NCBI GenBank assembly: GCA_958510875.1
Contig: OY294068.1
Location: 157,516,388 to 157,580,387, forward strand
Reading direction: 5' to 3'
Source of the DNA: Endomychus coccineus
Lineage: Eukaryota; Arthropoda; Insecta; Coleoptera; Endomychidae
DNA: 64,000 nucleotides
In this document: positions 12,501-21,770 of the stretch, piece by piece
Layout of the letters: every line of letters starts with the position of its first letter
Numbering within the stretch: position 1 is the stretch's first letter
Translations under genes and position numbers: made by a program
The notes under the pieces: generated by a model
What the model saw: only the letters and a program-made list of their open reading frames with translations
What the model was told of the DNA's origin: nothing
Databases searched by the model: none

Positions 12501-15500
12501 CCTGGACTATACCTCTTCACTAGATGTAATATCTAACATTTGTTTTTAGACTTTGATTTTTTCTGTTATAAAAGGCAAATTAAATGAAAGCTTACGAAAA
12601 CTGCTTAAATTGCTTTAAGTATTTATTAATATGATTCTTCCAGGTATGAATTATATATAAATTCTAGGGAAATAGGTCACACTAACACATATGCTTATTA
12701 TTTTCCCCTTTACGTACGTTTCGGTCTCACGACCATCATCAGAACTAATTGTATCGCACAAAGCGTCCTTATAGCACCAATTTCAGTTGAAAGTGCCCAC
12801 GTCGCCGGAACGAACAGAAACACGAATAATTTAAACTGTAACACACCAATGTTTTAAGTATATGTATCAAGAATCCACTGCTTAGCAATATTCTTATAAT
12901 TTACGAACTCATATCAAACAAAGTCTGTATTCGACTGAAACTAAAAAATATAACGCTCAAATATCTACTTTCGAACCAGATTTGTTAAAGATTTGTGAGG
13001 TAATAGAAAAAGGTTGTCAGACCTTATGAGAAATATTGCTATTTCAACATTCTACCTGAAATATACTTTTAACATTACAAAGACGCATGTAGGAATTTGC
13101 CAGTGTTTTAATTAATTAAATTAGTATAAATTTGACTTGATGATTGAAAGTCAGATCTATGATTTATGTTTTATGTGAATCATCTCCAAAATAGATCTTA
13201 GTTAAAATATTAACATTTTTGTAATCCAATTGATGGTTATAATCACAACAGTGTTTAGCAACGGCTGTGGAATTTTCTAAGTTTTTGTTTCTTGTACTAT
13301 ACTTATAGCCATACATTCTTTTTTGTGAATATTGTTTAGAAATACCTGCTTAAGTCCCATCGCAATCTAAACAATTTAATTTGTATACTGTGTGGTTTTG
13401 TTTATCTTTAGGTATTAAAGGTTTTAGATCTGAAAAATATTTTCCAACACAGTGAGTAGGTTTATGCGCAACATTTATATCATACTTTTTTGAACATTTT
13501 GTAATTTTCTCGAGATTTTCGGAATGTAGGTAATGTTATAAAATTATCAATATTAGCGTTTATTCTATTTTTATATGACTTTCCAGAATAGATTTTGTTT
13601 ACTCTTTCTTTAATGATGGGATTAAAAAATGTTTCTGGGTAGCCATTAATTTCCAGTGCATTACGAACAATTTTAAAATTTTTGTGACGGTCCTCTGGTT
13701 GTGACAATTTAACCGCGTGATCTGTAAGGCTGTTTATAACACTTTTTTTATAACTTGTTGGTGCAACGGAATTGAAGTGAAGATAACATTGAGACCCTTC
13801 TTTAGTAAACCACGAGGTTTTTATTTTTCTATCTGGATCATGGCGAATGTTCATATTAAGGAAATTTCTGTTTTAGTTCAATTCTATTTCACTATTAAAT
13901 TGAAGTTTACAGTGGAAATTATTAAATTTAGTAATCACGTACTGAATTTTATCATTGGTAACACACATTAGGCAATCATCTACATACCGTTTAAATAATA
14001 CGGGTTGAAAATCTAATAAATTCATCACAGATTCCTCTAGGCATTCCATAACTAGGTTAGCAATAGTAGCTGAAATAGGAGATCCCAATGCTGTGCGGAA
14101 TATTTGCCCAAAATATTGCTCACCGTATTGAAAATAAGTGCATTCTAAACCAAACTGTATCGCATTATAAATTCAGATTGATCTAAAGGTGTGTGGTTTT
14201 CAATCTCTGCTCAATGCCAAAATGTGAAATCGAAACGTACATAAAGACGAAAATAATGAGCATATGTGTTAGTGTGACATATTTCCCGAGAATTTATATA
14301 TAATTTAAGTATTTAAATACTTTTAAGAATACTTTCTTTATTTATTAAAAATACATTATCTACTTTAAGTATTATGAACTACAAATTACTTTATTTTATA
14401 ACTTCTTATTGCTTGGAAATAATATGTACTTGCTACTTTGCTAATATCGCTGGTTGAACTATTCATTAACTGATTCTTTAATCAATGGTTGAACACTGCA
14501 CATTGCCAAAGTCTAGAAGTAGAGAAATCATGTTTTTAAAATTAAATATAAATAAGCGATATCTATTCGAATCAGAATTAATGTTTAATATATCAAAAAT
14601 ATGCAGGATTTTGTTTAAAAGAATGTTTAGAACGTTTTCCTATTCTACAACTTACAACATTTTGAGATAATTCTTCTTTTGAACATAATGATAATATGGA
14701 GAACTTATTTATTACTGATTTCCCATAAAACATAATTTTTGGTAAAATTTGGTGCTATCCCTTGAACAGTAAATTAGTAATTTTTAATTTTCTACATTTA
14801 CAATATTGTAGTCTCTGCACACAAGTCTTTGTCAGCGCCAGCTCGATTTACAAGGAACTTCTAACTATCGGGGCTAGAATTACAAGGACTCTACTGTACT
14901 CTATTACTTTTGTACTAAGTACTTTTTATTAATACAGTATTTTGGAATTCATTTTAACTGTTTTTGAACAGCAAAAAAAGTACTTTTTTACGTTAAGTAA
15001 TAAGTAGTAATCAAAAGCATATCTTTATTTTTAAAAACTAAGTAAAAGTAGTTTCTTTAACTGCATACTTTTTTACGAGTAGCGCCTTTTGAAAAGTACT
15101 TTAGTATGAAGTACCTTATGTCAAATACTGATTATTTTACCATAAGTAAAAACTTGTACTGAGTATTCCAGCTCCGGTGTTGGTCAAATATTCACAGTTC
15201 TTGTGCTGTTGAAGGCGTGTTATAAATTATAAACCACGCCCATTTTTGTCAAATCTTTCTCGCATTCATTGAACCTCAGTATATCGGTCTCTTAACTCCT
15301 AACGTAACCTGTATATTAAGAGATATTTCCAAATTTAGAAGATCTCTTTGATTATTTATTAAAATGAATCCTGTCCACTCAGTATGTTCACCAATTACAC
15401 CACTCTAGTTCGTCAGTCTTAAATGTTTGCTAATATAAACCTCTGAAAGGATAGCAGATTATTGACAAACATGCAATTCGATTCCCTGCTACGTTATCTT

Positions 15501-17002
15501 TCAGGTCCGTCTACTTAACAGAGGCACTGTAGCCTAAACTGAAACACAATAGGCAACGACTTCAATAATTTCATTTTATCTGTAGATATAATCGACATAC
15601 CACCTTCGCCACCTTGTAAATACAATTTTGCTGAATTTTCATTCTAATTTTCAGGTCTACAATTATTGGCGACAGCATAGCTCGACTACTGGAATTTCTA
15701 GGGCACGATGTTATTCGTCTAAATCACGTGGGTGACTGGGGAACTCAATTTGGTATGTTAGTTGCTCATCTCCAGGACGAATTTCCCAATTATCTGGTAG
15801 AATCACCACCGATAAGCGACCTGCAGGCCTTCTACAAGCAAGCCAAAACGCACTTCGATACGGATCCCGAATTCAAAGTTCGGGCCTACGCTAGCGTCGT
15901 CAAGCTCCAATCTTTCGAACCTGATCACATAAAGGCTTGGGAGATGATTTGTGACGTTTCCAGGAAAGAATTTCAGAAACTCTACGATCGTCTCGACATC
16001 AGAGTACAAGAGCGCGGCGAATCTTTCTATCAAAAACGAATGGAAACTTTAGTGGAGGAACTCCAAGAGGGCGGATATTTAGAAGAAGACGAAGGAAGGA
16101 AAGTTATGTGGGGAGAACGAGGAAACGGATGTATCCCTTTGACTGTCATCAAATCGGATGGAGGTTTCACTTACGATACTTCGGATTTAGCCGCGTTGAA
16201 GCAACGGATAGAAGAAGAAAAGGCAGATTGGGTTATTTACGTAACAGACGCTGGACAAGCTACACATTTTCAGGTTATATTCAAATGTTGCAAGCGCATA
16301 GGATTCCTGAAAGAAGGGGTACATCGCGTAGATCACGTAGGTTTTGGAGTTGTTTTAGGTGAAGATAAGAAGAAATTCAAAACTCGTTCAGGAGATACAG
16401 TCCGGTTAACAGACCTCCTCGACGAAGGTATGCGACGGGCTTTGGAAAAACTGCAAGAAAAAGAACGGCATAAAGTTTTAACTTCTGATGAGTTAGAAAA
16501 AGCTCAAACATCTGTTGCCTATGGCTGCATCAAATACGCCGATCTCTCTCACAATTATAATCATGAATACGTATTTTCATTCGATAAAATGTTGGAAGAT
16601 AAAGGAAATACCGCAGTTTATTTACTGTACGCATGTACACGCATCCGTTCTATCGCAAGAAATGCTAATTTAACCGCCAAAGATATTTCAGAATTTGCGA
16701 AATCGCATCAAATTTCACTGGATCATGAGAAAGAATGGAAATTGGGCAAAGTCTTGCTACGGTTTCCTGATGTTTTGTTGAAGATTTCGAAGGATTTATA
16801 TTTACATTGTTTATGTGAATATGTTTACGAAATATCTACAACTTTCACCGAATTCTATGATTCGTGCTATTGCATTGAAAAAAATTCTTCTGGTGAAATT
16901 ATGAAGATTAATCATGGACGCATTTTGTTGGCGGAAGCTGCAGCTCTAATAATGGAGAAATGTTTCGAAATTCTTGGTTTGAATCCTGTTGAGAAGATGT
17001 AA
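3570..17002 (+). CDS. RARS1: Cytoplasmic arginyl-tRNA synthetase (class I), five exons
   Basis: Charges tRNA-Arg in the cytosol. Exons: 3570-3614 (proposed start, weaker GTTTGC donor; an alternative donor is after 3602), 3665-3817, 6251-6482, 9118-9373, 15655-17002. Phases agree throughout and give 677 codons, close to the animal enzyme. Residues 1-66 form the coiled N-terminal leader ([12 protein letters not shown]). Residues from about 90 carry the Add1-type tRNA-binding region ([19 protein letters not shown]). The HIGH signature is [12 protein letters not shown], ending at 227, with its last Arg codon split by the 6.3-kb intron. The KMSKS-equivalent KFKTRSG is at 469-475. The C-terminal DALR/anticodon domain runs from about 540 and ends PVEKM. 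The introns hold Penelope, hAT and long-inverted-repeat elements. Exons 2-5 are certain; exon 1 is inferred from an ATG in good context (AAGATGG) and matching phase. Confidence 0.95.
4531..5712 (+). mobile_element. Penelope-like retroelement, 5'-truncated copy (family A)
   Basis: Lies in RARS1 intron 2, same strand. The coding remnant 4531-5270 covers the end of the reverse transcriptase ([39 protein letters not shown]) and, after a frameshift near 4890, the GIY-YIG endonuclease ([30 protein letters not shown], then [13 protein letters not shown] with the conserved His residues). The 3' pseudo-LTR region follows, with a hammerhead-like sequence near 5609-5650, ending at about 5712 in CCGAGAATTTATATATAATT. 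This 3' end recurs at 14305, 35445, 40160 and, inverted, at 12650, 34960 and 63468. Broken and 5' truncated. Confidence 0.88.
5609..5650 (+). ncRNA. Hammerhead ribozyme, degenerate (Penelope family A)
   Basis: The order is GTCTT, CTGATGA, GGTCGTGA, GAAAC, GTAC, AAAGAC. Stem I (GUCUU/AAGAC) and the catalytic core are kept. The second side of stem II has decayed (AAATC in place of GACC) and the stem III palindrome has a change, so this copy is probably inactive. Confidence 0.55.
6522..8825. mobile_element. Long-inverted-repeat DNA transposon, TAGTCC group, copy 1
   Basis: A 2.3-kb element in RARS1 intron 2, starting 40 bases after the exon 3 donor. Terminal inverted repeats of about 500 bp match between 6522-7060 and 8280-8825; the ends are TAGTCTAGTCGCTCTG and its complement CAGAGCGACTGGACTA. 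Flanking triplets are CAG and CGG, a possible decayed 3-bp duplication. Both arms carry GGGTCGCTGATCACGAATC, a motif also found in the 11462-12509 element. The centre holds a Cys-rich coding tail on the minus strand. No catalytic domain is visible, so the element is non-autonomous. Confidence 0.8.
7285..7830 (-). pseudogene. Cys-rich WGWK protein tail, frameshifted
   Basis: The - strand first reads [19 protein letters not shown] and [12 protein letters not shown]. After a frameshift near 7655 it reads [29 protein letters not shown], then an acidic Asp-rich tail ending in basic KRRRK. The pattern (WGWK, hydrophobic spacer, Pro/Ala, LL..I.C.C, then spaced Cys ending CEG..C.N) matches the C-terminus of large uncharacterised arthropod proteins. 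I do not know their function; the Cys spacing suggests metal binding. The same tail occurs at 33671-34259, also inside a TAGTCC element. Broken here. Confidence 0.65.
9445..11065 (-). mobile_element. hAT transposon, decayed, with 8-bp target duplication
   Basis: Ends are CAGTGGCGGCTC on the left and its complement GAGCCGCCACTG on the right. Flanking octamers are ATATCACC (9437-9444) and ATATTACC (11066-11073), a 7/8 target duplication as expected for hAT. The subterminal sequence near both ends is rich in GAGGAGGCT. It lies in the large RARS1 intron, opposite to the gene. At 1621 bp it is internally deleted relative to an autonomous hAT element. Confidence 0.88.
9826..10360 (-). pseudogene. 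hAT transposase C-terminus (ZMYM1-like type), broken
   Basis: The minus strand reads [18 protein letters not shown], then [20 protein letters not shown], then after frameshifts the hAT dimerisation motif [20 protein letters not shown] followed by RNTMG and a TAA at 9826-9828. The SxxxERSFSxLKxIKTYxR block is diagnostic of hAT transposases, and the upstream part resembles the ZMYM1-like (zinc-finger MYM) hAT lineage. Frameshifts and stops separate the blocks, and the N-terminus is missing. Confidence 0.82.
11462..12509. mobile_element. Long-inverted-repeat foldback element, TAGTCC group, copy 2
   Basis: Ends are TAGTTCAGGCAACGAACCGG and, complemented, TAGTCCAGGCAATAAGCCGG, flanked by TAC on both sides (11459-11461 and 12510-12512), a 3-bp target duplication. 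The arms are about 300 bp. The interior is built of inverted copies of a unit containing TCGCTGATCACGATTCCGC and TTTTCTCGGAAAAC. No coding sequence. A run of C near 11580 is probably slippage within the left arm. Confidence 0.8.
12709..12745 (-). ncRNA. Hammerhead ribozyme core (Penelope family A)
   Basis: On the minus strand: CTGATGA, then stem II GGTC-GTGA-GACC (one extra U before it), GAA, then the palindrome ACGTACGT. Core, stem II and stem III are intact. Stem I is weak here because the flanks read AGTT and AAGG rather than GTCTT and AAGAC. Confidence 0.65.
13150..14160 (-). pseudogene. Penelope reverse transcriptase plus GIY-YIG endonuclease, broken
   Basis: Reading down the minus strand: [20 protein letters not shown], then [10 protein letters not shown] (the YVDD catalytic box of the RT), a frameshift, [38 protein letters not shown], another frameshift, then LNCLDCDGT and [14 protein letters not shown] from the endonuclease. 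The order RT then GIY-YIG is unique to Penelope-like elements. Frameshifts and stops make it inactive. It is the only copy in the window that retains the YVDD box. Confidence 0.85.
14306..15160. repeat. Degenerate AAGTACTTTTT-rich repeat
   Basis: This stretch repeats AGTACTT and its complement many times (for example near 14310-14360, 14925, 15000-15110) and is strongly AT-rich. It looks like an old subterminal-repeat MITE or hAT-like debris; ends are not visible. Confidence 0.35.
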
Positions 17003-17011
17003 AGATATTTG

Positions 17012-17017
17012 AATAAA
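17012..17017 (+). terminator. Polyadenylation signal AATAAA of RARS1
   Basis: AATAAA lies 9 bases after the TAA stop of the arginyl-tRNA synthetase, so the 3' UTR would be very short. Confidence 0.6.
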
Positions 17018-17139
17018 CAATTTGAAAAGAAATTGGTCTTTTTTTGGATTCCTTAATTATTGAATTGAAAAATCAGTTGCTTTGAGGAGTTAATAGGATT
17101 GGTGCATTAATCAATTTATTGTGCGATGAGAGTAACCTC

Positions 17140-17245
17140 GACGAGTTCGAGCGCCATCTATCGAGTGGTAGCTAAAGTAGGCTATTACAGGTTTCTGTAG
17201 TTTGGCCCAATTTTCTGTAGTAGAGAAATTGACCAACAGATGGTG
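17140..17245 (+). repeat. Dispersed ~110-bp repeat unit, copy 1
   Basis: Begins GACGAGTTCGAGCGCCATCT and ends near ACCAACAGATGGTGCC. Two further copies lie at 20505-20612 and 20712-20822. Each unit starts with CGCCATCT and ends with AGATGGCG or a variant, so the ends are weakly inverted. The Harbinger element sits between copy 1 and copy 2. Confidence 0.8.
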
Positions 17246-17659
17246 CCGCTGGTTACCGACCACCGGGACAATTCTGAACGATTATATTATATACATGTTC
17301 TTAATTCGGGGGGACAGACGGGTGGTTTACAGCTTCCACGCGCTTTCATCTCATACGACATTCTTAAACCTGTTACGAGTTGTGGAAAAGGTATCCTTTG
17401 GGAAGAATAAGGCCCGGTTGCACAAAGCTATTGTTAATTGATTATTACTTGACGACCCGTCACATTTGATGGTTTGTTAAAAAATAATCCCGTTGCACAA
17501 AACAATTTGATAATTTCTTAATCATTCATTTCGTAATTGGTCATTGATTATCAGTGAGCTTGGCAACACCGCGAAAATAATGCTCTGAAGTTGGTTCTTA
17601 GCATTTTCTTGAAATTTGACGCTGAGTTGACAATTGATATCAATTTCTTCTCGTCTGAC

Positions 17660-19045
17660 ATGGAAGGTAAAAAACGTGTTAATTTCACTCAACGTGAAAA
17701 AGAAACCCTTCTTGCCGTTATGGCCAAGTGAGTACTTGCGATTTTAATGAGAATCTTCGTGTTTTTTAATTATTGTTGACAACGAAACCATGATATAACC
17801 TCAAATCTCAATTTTTCCGCTTCCAATCCTTTAATCCTTTCCATCGTCTATTTTAGTTATAAACATGTAATAGAAGACAAATCCACAAAAGCCTTCATGG
17901 TAGACAAAAAGAAAAAAGTATGGGAAAGCATTGCAAATGACTTTAATTGCTCGGCTGAAACTGGGTCTCGAAACAGCAAGCAATTAAAAGTGCTGTATGA
18001 AAATTTGAAAAGAGAGACCAGAAAAACTGTGGCTGAGCAACATGTAAGCCTAGAATAACTGTTGGGGTCAGAAGTGAAAGAATTTAAATGATTTTTTTAA
18101 GGAAAAATGACAAGTGCAAATTATTTTAATAAACATCAATTTCAATCAATTCTTGCTTCCGGTGATGGAACTTTAAACTGACAATTAAAAATTGACCATT
18201 TATACCAAAAAGGCTTTGGAATTTGAATTCTATTCTAAAATTTTTAAGTAAACTCATTTGTTTATGTTGTACTAATAGGTATCACCCAAAATTTAATTTT
18301 CTACCTAATATTCATGTAATTTAACTTCAACTATCTCAAAATTCTGAAAACGCACTTGAACCCTTTTCACCCCTTCAATTATAATCAGCAAAAATTGATG
18401 AACAAAAAAGCAACGTTCTTTTTGGTTTAATTAATTTATATGAATCTAGCATGGCAACTATGAAGCAAAATTATTACAACAAGAGGCAAAACGCGCTGCC
18501 AATAATGATAAGGTAACAAATTTTTCTAATATCTTTAACTCAAGGCAGTTGCAAATATTTGTCTTTGTCATTACAAAAAAAAAATTAAATAAATAAATAT
18601 TGACTTTAAGCGAGAAATTTCTAAAACGGGTGGTGGAGCTGCTGATCTTGTTTTATCTTCGGAGCAAGAAATTTTGTTGGCTAGTATTAGAGAGCAAGTA
18701 CAACCGTTGCAAAATGAATATGACACCGCAGCTGACTACTTTAGTAATTTACTATACAAAATAGTTATATTTCTATATTAATTTTAAGCTGTGTTGATAC
18801 TAGATGAAACAGAAATTATGGATATCCTTGACCCCGAACCAGGTCCCTCTCATCAAGATACTCCCATTCCTGTATCCCAACCATCCAAATTGACCCGAAA
18901 AAGAAAACAGGCTGTAACTGTAACAAGCGAAGACTTGAGGAAGAGATATTACCGGGAAAAAATAAAAAATGAAAAAATTCAGAGAACAATTTTAAGTTTA
19001 CAAGTAAAAAAGTTACGTTTGGAAATAAATAAATTGAAGAATTAG
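17660..19045 (+). CDS. Harbinger SANT/Myb-like DNA-binding partner protein, five exons
   Basis: Second protein of the Harbinger element. In characterised relatives the Myb-like protein binds the transposase, carries it into the nucleus and contacts the element ends. Proposed exons: 17660-17727, 17857-18043, 18450-18512, 18611-18743, 18789-19045, all with GT-AG borders and consistent phases, 235 codons. The first two exons encode the trihelix/SANT fold (MEGKKRVNFTQREKETLLAV, KKVWESIANDFN, SRNSKQLKVLYENLK). Exon 4 begins REISKTGGGAADLVLSSEQE, the KTGGG motif also seen in NAIF1-type proteins. The last exon has a basic, coiled-coil-like C-terminus ending EINKLKN. No stops or frameshifts. The exon model is inferred without transcript data. 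Confidence 0.85.
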
Positions 19046-19068
19046 AATAATTTAATGTGTACTTTTAT

Positions 19069-20133
19069 TTATCTGGCAAATACGGTAGCAATCAATGCAT
19101 TTCGCACTGCATAATTTGGATTATTATTGTTGCCTTCGTGGAAAACGAAATCATCTTCTTCCTCATCTTCAATTTCTTCAAAATAATCTTCAATTTCGTC
19201 ATTTTGTTCTTTGCAGATATTATGTAGCACTCCACAAGCCACAATCACTTTGACAGTAGTGTCTACTTTGAGTCGTAGACCATTTTTTAAGCAGGGAAAT
19301 CTGCGCTTAAGGACTCCAAAAAATCTCTCGACTGTATTGCGAGTAGCGATATGGGCCCTATTATAAGCCTCTTGACTGGCATTCATTTGATTCGCAGTCA
19401 CAGGTGTTAAAAGATGCGGCTTACATGGGTAACCACTATCGCCTAGTAAGAAGCCATTGCCATATCTACCCATTCGAAATTCAACAGGAAGAGGGCAATC
19501 GTTAAATATGGTACTGTCATGTACGGATCCTGGCCATCGAGAAACAATATGCAGCAATTTTAATTTGGCGTCACAAATCCCTTGAACGTTGATGCTGAAG
19601 TATCCTTTCCTGTTTCTATACAGTTCAGCAGTGGGTCCACCCGGGGACTGGATACTCACATGCGTGCAATCGACCGCACCCACAACCCGTGGAAAGCCAG
19701 CAATTTGGAAAAATCCCTGTTTTGTTGCCATTAATTCTTGATTGCTATGGGGCATCTTTATATATTGTCGTGAAAGCTGTGCGATTTGATCAGTAACACG
19801 CCGAATTATTCTACAAATATTTGATTTGTGAATATGCATGTAATCTCCAATTAATTCAAGAAAACCGCCTGTGGCATAAAAGCGAAGAGTTATTAAAATC
19901 TGCGTACGTGCATCGAGAGATTTATTTCTCCGGGTCCTTGGTTCAATTGCATGCCCTATTGAATGAACTAAATTCATCAGTGTTGTCTTGTTAATACGAA
20001 ATCTTTTTTTAAAGTCAACATCATCGTGAAGTTCAAACGGATTTTCTCGTTCACGTATGAATCGAATTCGTCGTGCTGGTGGTCTTCGTGGTGGTTCTTC
20101 ATCACTCGATGCAGAAGACAAGTCAGACAGCAT
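19069..20133 (-). CDS. Harbinger DDE transposase (HARBI1-like), complete
   Basis: 354 residues, single open frame with ATG at 20131-20133. It cuts and re-inserts the element through an RNase-H-fold DDE nuclease. The catalytic residues are visible: D155 in GAVDCTHVSIQSP, D232 in GFLLGDSGYP, E269 in NTVERFFGVLKRRFP. The N-terminus is Ser/Pro/Arg-rich followed by a helix-turn-helix region (about 75-115, RTQILITLRFYATGGFLELI). The C-terminus is acidic (EEIEDEEEDD). Length and motif spacing match HARBI1 and active Harbinger transposases. All catalytic residues are intact and the TIR and TSD are near-perfect, so the copy is young and may be active. Domestication is unlikely given its placement inside matching TIRs. 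Confidence 0.95.
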   Translation of the reverse strand: MLSDLSSASSDEEPPRRPPARRIRFIRERENPFELHDDVDFKKRFRINKTTLMNLVHSIGHAIEPRTRRNKSLDARTQILITLRFYATGGFLELIGDYMHIHKSNICRIIRRVTDQIAQLSRQYIKMPHSNQELMATKQGFFQIAGFPRVVGAVDCTHVSIQSPGGPTAELYRNRKGYFSINVQGICDAKLKLLHIVSRWPGSVHDSTIFNDCPLPVEFRMGRYGNGFLLGDSGYPCKPHLLTPVTANQMNASQEAYNRAHIATRNTVERFFGVLKRRFPCLKNGLRLKVDTTVKVIVACGVLHNICKEQNDEIEDYFEEIEDEEEDDFVFHEGNNNNPNYAVRNALIATVFAR

Positions 20134-20504
20134 AGTTTGTTTGTATTTTAAAATTATTTAAGAAAATATACACATAAACACAAGCGAATAGAGATTAATG
20201 TTTGGATGACGTTTGGTTAATTGCCCAAATGTCATTCATTACATTAATCATCCGTTAACACTTGTTTAACAATCAATTATTTTTTATGCAACGTAATCTT
20301 GTCTTAATTACTTGTTGATTAGAGATTAGCGTTGACATTTATTAAATATTTAACAAACCATTAACAAGCTGTTAATCATCCGTTAATCATTTAGTAACTT
20401 TCAATTATTCGTTGACAACCCATTAATGGCCAATTAACTTTTGTGCAACCGGGCATAATTCTTCGGTAATAATTATTGATGCATCAACTTATACTGAAAG
20501 GAAG

Positions 20505-20612
20505 TGACGAGTTCGAGCGCCATCTATCGAGTGGTAGCTAAAGTAGGCTATTACAGGTTTCTGTAGTTTGACCCAATTTTATGTAGTAGAGAAATCAACC
20601 AACAGATGGCGC
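20505..20612 (+). repeat. Dispersed ~110-bp repeat unit, copy 2
   Basis: Near-identical to 17140-17245 through GGTAGCTAAAGTAGGCTATT, ending ACCAACAGATGGCGCTGATT. It lies just right of the Harbinger insertion and 100 bases left of copy 3. Confidence 0.8.
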
Positions 20613-20711
20613 TGATTGTTAATTCACTTGACTGGCATCGGGAATGCCTTAGAGCGAAGAGGTACGGTATTTACCTAGTTTCAATATTATTGATGCATCA
20701 ATTTATTCTGC

Positions 20712-20822
20712 GATGAGTTCGGGCGCCATCTATCGAGTGGTAGCTAAAATAGGCAATTACGGGTTTCTGTAGTTTGACCAAATTTTCTCTAGTAGATAAA
20801 TCGACCAACAGATGGCGCTGAT
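20712..20822 (+). repeat. Dispersed ~110-bp repeat unit, copy 3
   Basis: Same unit with scattered changes (TTCGGGCGCCATCTATCGAG at the start, ACCAACAGATGGCGCTGATT at the end). Copies 2 and 3 form a direct pair with a period of about 205 bp and lead into the hairpin array. Confidence 0.8.
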
Positions 20823-20864
20823 TGTAATGTTAATTCACTTGATTGGCATCAGGAGTGCCTTAGA

Positions 20865-21770
20865 GCGAAGAGGTATCAAGAGAGAATATATTCCTCGCTC
20901 TTATGCACGCCTAAGACAAGTTTCAGAAAGTATGGAAGAAAATTGTAGACTTTACTAACTGAAATCAAGTGTGCATGTGAACGAAAAGGTAACAAAAGTT
21001 ACCTCCTCATTTTCATGCACTCTGAAAACAAGCATCAGAAATTATTGAAGAAGTAAATTGTAGATTTTACTCAACAAGGAGCATATGTGAGCGAAAAGGT
21101 ATTGAAAGAGAATATACCTCCTCACTCTCGTAGATTCAGAAATTTTGGAAAAGTGATTTCCAACATGAATTGTAGAATTTACGTAACTGGTATCAGGAGT
21201 GCATGTGAGTGAATAGGTATCAAAAGAGAATATACCTCCTCGCTCTTATGCACTCCTAATACAAGTTTCAGAAATTATCAAAGCAAATTGTACACTTTAC
21301 TCAACTGATTCAGGAGTGCATGTGAACGAAAAAGTATCAAAAGATACCTCCTCCCCCTTATGCACTCCTAATATAAGCTTCAGAAGTTATCCAAGAAGTA
21401 AATTTCAACATAAATAATTGTAGAATGTACTCAATTGGTATGGAATGCATGTGAGCGAAGAGATATCAAAAGAGAATATACCTCCTCATACTTATGCACT
21501 CCTAATGAAAGTTACAGAAATTATTAAAGAAGTAAATCATAACATAAATTGCAGAATTTACTCATAGGGATGCACGAATGAATTTTCATTGTTATGCACT
21601 CCTTATAAGAATTTCAGAATTAAATAACCATTCTTATGAGATCAATGCAAAGTTGTAGTTACCTCCTCACTTCTGTGTACTCCTAATACACATTTTCATT
21701 GGAGAATTCACTTCATTGGTATCAGGGATGCATGAGAGCGAGGAGGTATCAATAAAACTCAATTTTTATA
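20865..21770 (+). repeat. Satellite-like tandem array of hairpin-forming units
   Basis: About seven diverged units with periods of roughly 110-180 bp; the TACCTCCTC mark occurs near 20998, 21111, 21231, 21345, 21477 and 21659. A typical unit is itself an inverted repeat: at 21195-21257 AGGAGTGCATGTGAGTGAAT followed by AGGTAT is answered, after an 11-base loop, by ATACCTCCTCGCTC and ATGCACTCCT. Between hairpins lie spacers with TTTCAGAAATTATT and TGTAGAATTTACTCAACTGG. No coding sequence. Confidence 0.8.

Larger units (their letters stand above)
12628..14305 (-). mobile_element. Penelope-like retroelement (family A) with inverted pseudo-LTRs
   Basis: Lies in the large RARS1 intron, minus strand. 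The left end is the 3' pseudo-LTR in reverse, with a hammerhead at 12709-12745. The right end (14220-14305) is the same sequence in the forward direction, so the terminal repeats are inverted. Between them is a broken RT plus GIY-YIG coding region. It shares about 100 bp at each end with the copies near 5712 and 63468. Confidence 0.85.
17411..20455. mobile_element. Harbinger (PIF/Harbinger) DNA transposon, apparently intact
   Basis: 3045 bp, flanked by TAA on both sides (17408-17410 and 20456-20458), the TWA duplication typical of this superfamily. Terminal repeats are GGCCCGGTTGCACAA and, complemented, TGCCCGGTTGCACAA. Subterminal regions repeat GTTAATCAT/TTAATT-like motifs many times. It carries the two genes of an autonomous element in convergent orientation, a SANT/Myb-like protein (+) and a DDE transposase (-), separated by only 23 bases and both open from start to stop. 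Confidence 0.95.

Noticed and set aside
15803..16362. Frames at 15803-16033 (-) and 16108-16362 (+)
   Set aside because: Shadows of the last RARS1 exon in other frames.
20865..21770. CRISPR-like regular repeats
   Set aside because: Units are long, diverged, hairpin-forming and in an insect genome; spacers are also similar to each other. This is a satellite-like array.
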